Source of the DNA: an uncultured Bacteriovoracaceae bacterium
GTDB taxonomy: Bacteria > Bdellovibrionota > Bacteriovoracia > Bacteriovoracales > Bacteriovoracaceae
Direction of reading: 5' to 3'
Assembly (NCBI GenBank): GCA_937952395.1
Contig: CALFYV010000482.1
Location: 1 to 7,260, forward strand
Length of the DNA: 7,260 nucleotides
Shown here: piece after piece, positions 6,314 through 7,260 of the stretch
Layout of the letters: each line of letters opens with the position of its first letter
Position numbering within the stretch: position 1 is the stretch's first letter
Notes under the pieces: model-generated
What the model was told of the DNA's origin: nothing
The model's input: only the letters and a program-made list of their open reading frames with translations
Database searches by the model: none
Made by a program: the position numbers and the translations under genes

Positions 6314-7146
6314 TTATATGACTCCAAACTAGGATTATCATATGGAGGATTGCTTAATACTTGAACTCGCCTAATATGTCTTGGAGAAGCTGAATCAAAC
6401 TTTTCTCTACCATGTAAAAGAGAAAAATTATCTGCAATTACCACATCTCCATCTTGCCACTCATGAGCATAAAAATTCTGAGAGTTATAGAGTGCCTCAT
6501 TTAATGTTTTATGAAATAAACCTAATTCTTCACTTTCAACTCCTGTAAACTTAAGATTAGGAATATTTATAAGGTGTCCTTTTTCGTCAGAGTGAGGCTC
6601 ATTATAACGAATTACTGAAAAATCCCTTATCGGGTGCTTCGTAATGATAGGTGAAATGACCTTGCTATTATAAAACTCCATTTCTCTTCGATAAATACCT
6701 GTGACCTTGCTCCAAAGTTCTTTTAAATCATCCGACAAATGCTCTAACAGCAAAACAGTGTTAGAAAAAGTAGTTCGCCCTCCTTGTTCAGTCAAAGGAG
6801 CTTTCACGCAATGAAAAATCTGATATTCGGGTACTTGAGGTCTATACATTCCATCCCAATGAAGAGGGACATAACTATTATCAAAAATATGATCTTCTGG
6901 CTTTTCATGCTGGATTAGCTCTAGTACTTTTCCAAATGGCCAAACGCTAACTTCTCCCCATTGTTCACAATATTCAGAAAAATGGCTTGAGTCTTTAAAT
7001 GTGTTAAAACCTCTTATCAAAATTAACTGTGACTCTTGGAATAATTGGCGTAATTTTTCTATCTCAAGTTCTTGTATGTTAATATTTTTATTTGTTGCCT
7101 CTATAAGTTTTCCAAAAGGTTTTAAATTAGTAACTCTGTAATTCAT
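6310..7146 (-). CDS. PvcB/IsnB-like Fe(II)/2-oxoglutarate oxygenase
   Basis: A 278-residue TauD-fold oxygenase. The iron ligands are H96 and D98 (LHWDGMY) and H245 (LLHGREKF); R256 and R260 sit 11 and 15 residues after the last His, as in TauD, and would bind 2-oxoglutarate. The block from WPFGKVLEL through DHIF, YVPLHWDGMY, PEYQIFHCV and QGGRTTFS closely resembles what I recall of PvcB, the enzyme that acts after isonitrile formation in the Pseudomonas pvc pathway. PvcB/IsnB enzymes desaturate, with or without decarboxylation, the isonitrile derived from tyrosine or tryptophan. This is more specific than a generic taurine dioxygenase call, and the neighbours support it. ATG start with AGAGGA 7 bases upstream, inside the last codons of the preceding gene. 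The exact product (carboxylate retained or vinyl isonitrile) cannot be read from the sequence. Confidence 0.88.
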   Translation of the reverse strand: MNYRVTNLKPFGKLIEATNKNINIQELEIEKLRQLFQESQLILIRGFNTFKDSSHFSEYCEQWGEVSVWPFGKVLELIQHEKPEDHIFDNSYVPLHWDGMYRPQVPEYQIFHCVKAPLTEQGGRTTFSNTVLLLEHLSDDLKELWSKVTGIYRREMEFYNSKVISPIITKHPIRDFSVIRYNEPHSDEKGHLINIPNLKFTGVESEELGLFHKTLNEALYNSQNFYAHEWQDGDVVIADNFSLLHGREKFDSASPRHIRRVQVLSNPPYDNPSLESYK

Positions 7147-7147
7147 A

Positions 7148-7260
7148 TTAAATTCCTCTCATTGAGATATGATTGTTGTCATCCAACTTATAATGACTAG
7201 GGCGTCCTAAAGAGTCATGTATCAGTTCAGCCCCCATCTCAATAGCTTCATTACGCTTGA
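7148..7260 (-). CDS. C-terminal end of a probable isocyanide synthase (partial)
   Basis: The last 36 codons of a gene that enters from the right edge and ends with TAA at 7150-7148, one base before the oxygenase ATG. The visible protein reads KRNEAIEMGAELIHDSLGRP and then SHYKLDDNNHISMRGI. A helix followed by GAELI, a Gly-Arg-Pro turn and SHY is consistent with my memory of the C-terminus of PvcA/IsnA/DIT1-family isocyanide synthases. These turn the amino group of tyrosine or tryptophan into an isonitrile using ribulose 5-phosphate. The fragment is too short for a firm assignment; the call rests mainly on the near-universal pairing of such genes with PvcB-like oxygenases. Its 3' end also carries the ribosome site of the next gene. 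Confidence 0.6.
   Translation of the reverse strand, partial: KRNEAIEMGAELIHDSLGRPSHYKLDDNNHISMRGI

Noticed and set aside
1..7260. CRISPR array, tRNA, rRNA, insertion sequence or attachment site
   Set aside because: No regularly spaced repeats, no cloverleaf or rRNA-like segment, and no transposase, integrase or terminal-repeat pair was seen.

Overview
The window is AT-rich, gene-dense bacterial DNA. A Gram-negative cell is suggested by a predicted lipoprotein, a Sec-exported beta-propeller and a receiver-HD protein. The receiver-HD protein reminds me of Bdellovibrionota, especially Bacteriovorax/Halobacteriovorax-like predators, but this is an impression from protein style and base composition, not a proven assignment. 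TGA, TAA and TAG all behave as stops, so the code looks standard.

Left part (1-2445, minus strand). Positions 1-112 hold nothing I can support. A receiver-HD signalling protein (113-1579) follows a lipoprotein gene (1617-2300) by 37 bases, probably in one transcript. The HD gene has a rare TTG start and a run of 16 A on its coding strand at codons 5-10, a possible slippage or phase-variation tract. The lipoprotein gene has a good -10 box. It is insulated from the gene upstream of it by a strong intrinsic terminator built on a 34-base perfect palindrome.

Middle left (2455-3624, minus strand). An exported WD40-like beta-propeller gene is interrupted by two in-frame stops, TGA and TAA, with no frame shift. 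It looks like a recently decayed gene. It also contains an 18-bp perfect hairpin inside the reading frame.

Middle (3625-4894, plus strand). A 360-base intergenic region leads to a compact candidate toxin-antitoxin operon. A RelE/DUF4258-like small protein comes first, and a DUF2283-like plus HTH protein overlaps its stop by four bases. The promoter TTGACT-N17-TAAAAT places the predicted transcript start on the ATG of the first gene, so that gene is probably leaderless. Two AT-rich near-palindromes overlap this promoter and are a likely operator for the HTH protein. The second gene has a strong Shine-Dalgarno sequence. This combination could bias synthesis toward antitoxin.

Right part (4823-7260, minus strand). 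Three tightly packed genes are read right to left: the C-terminal end of a protein consistent with an isocyanide synthase (PvcA/IsnA type), a PvcB/IsnB-like Fe(II)/2-oxoglutarate oxygenase, and a class A FAD monooxygenase. The junctions are a one-base gap and a four-base overlap. Together they look like an isonitrile natural-product operon in which the flavin enzyme is of a different class from that of the pvc operon. This is the most interesting system in the window. Its first gene and any promoter lie beyond the right edge.
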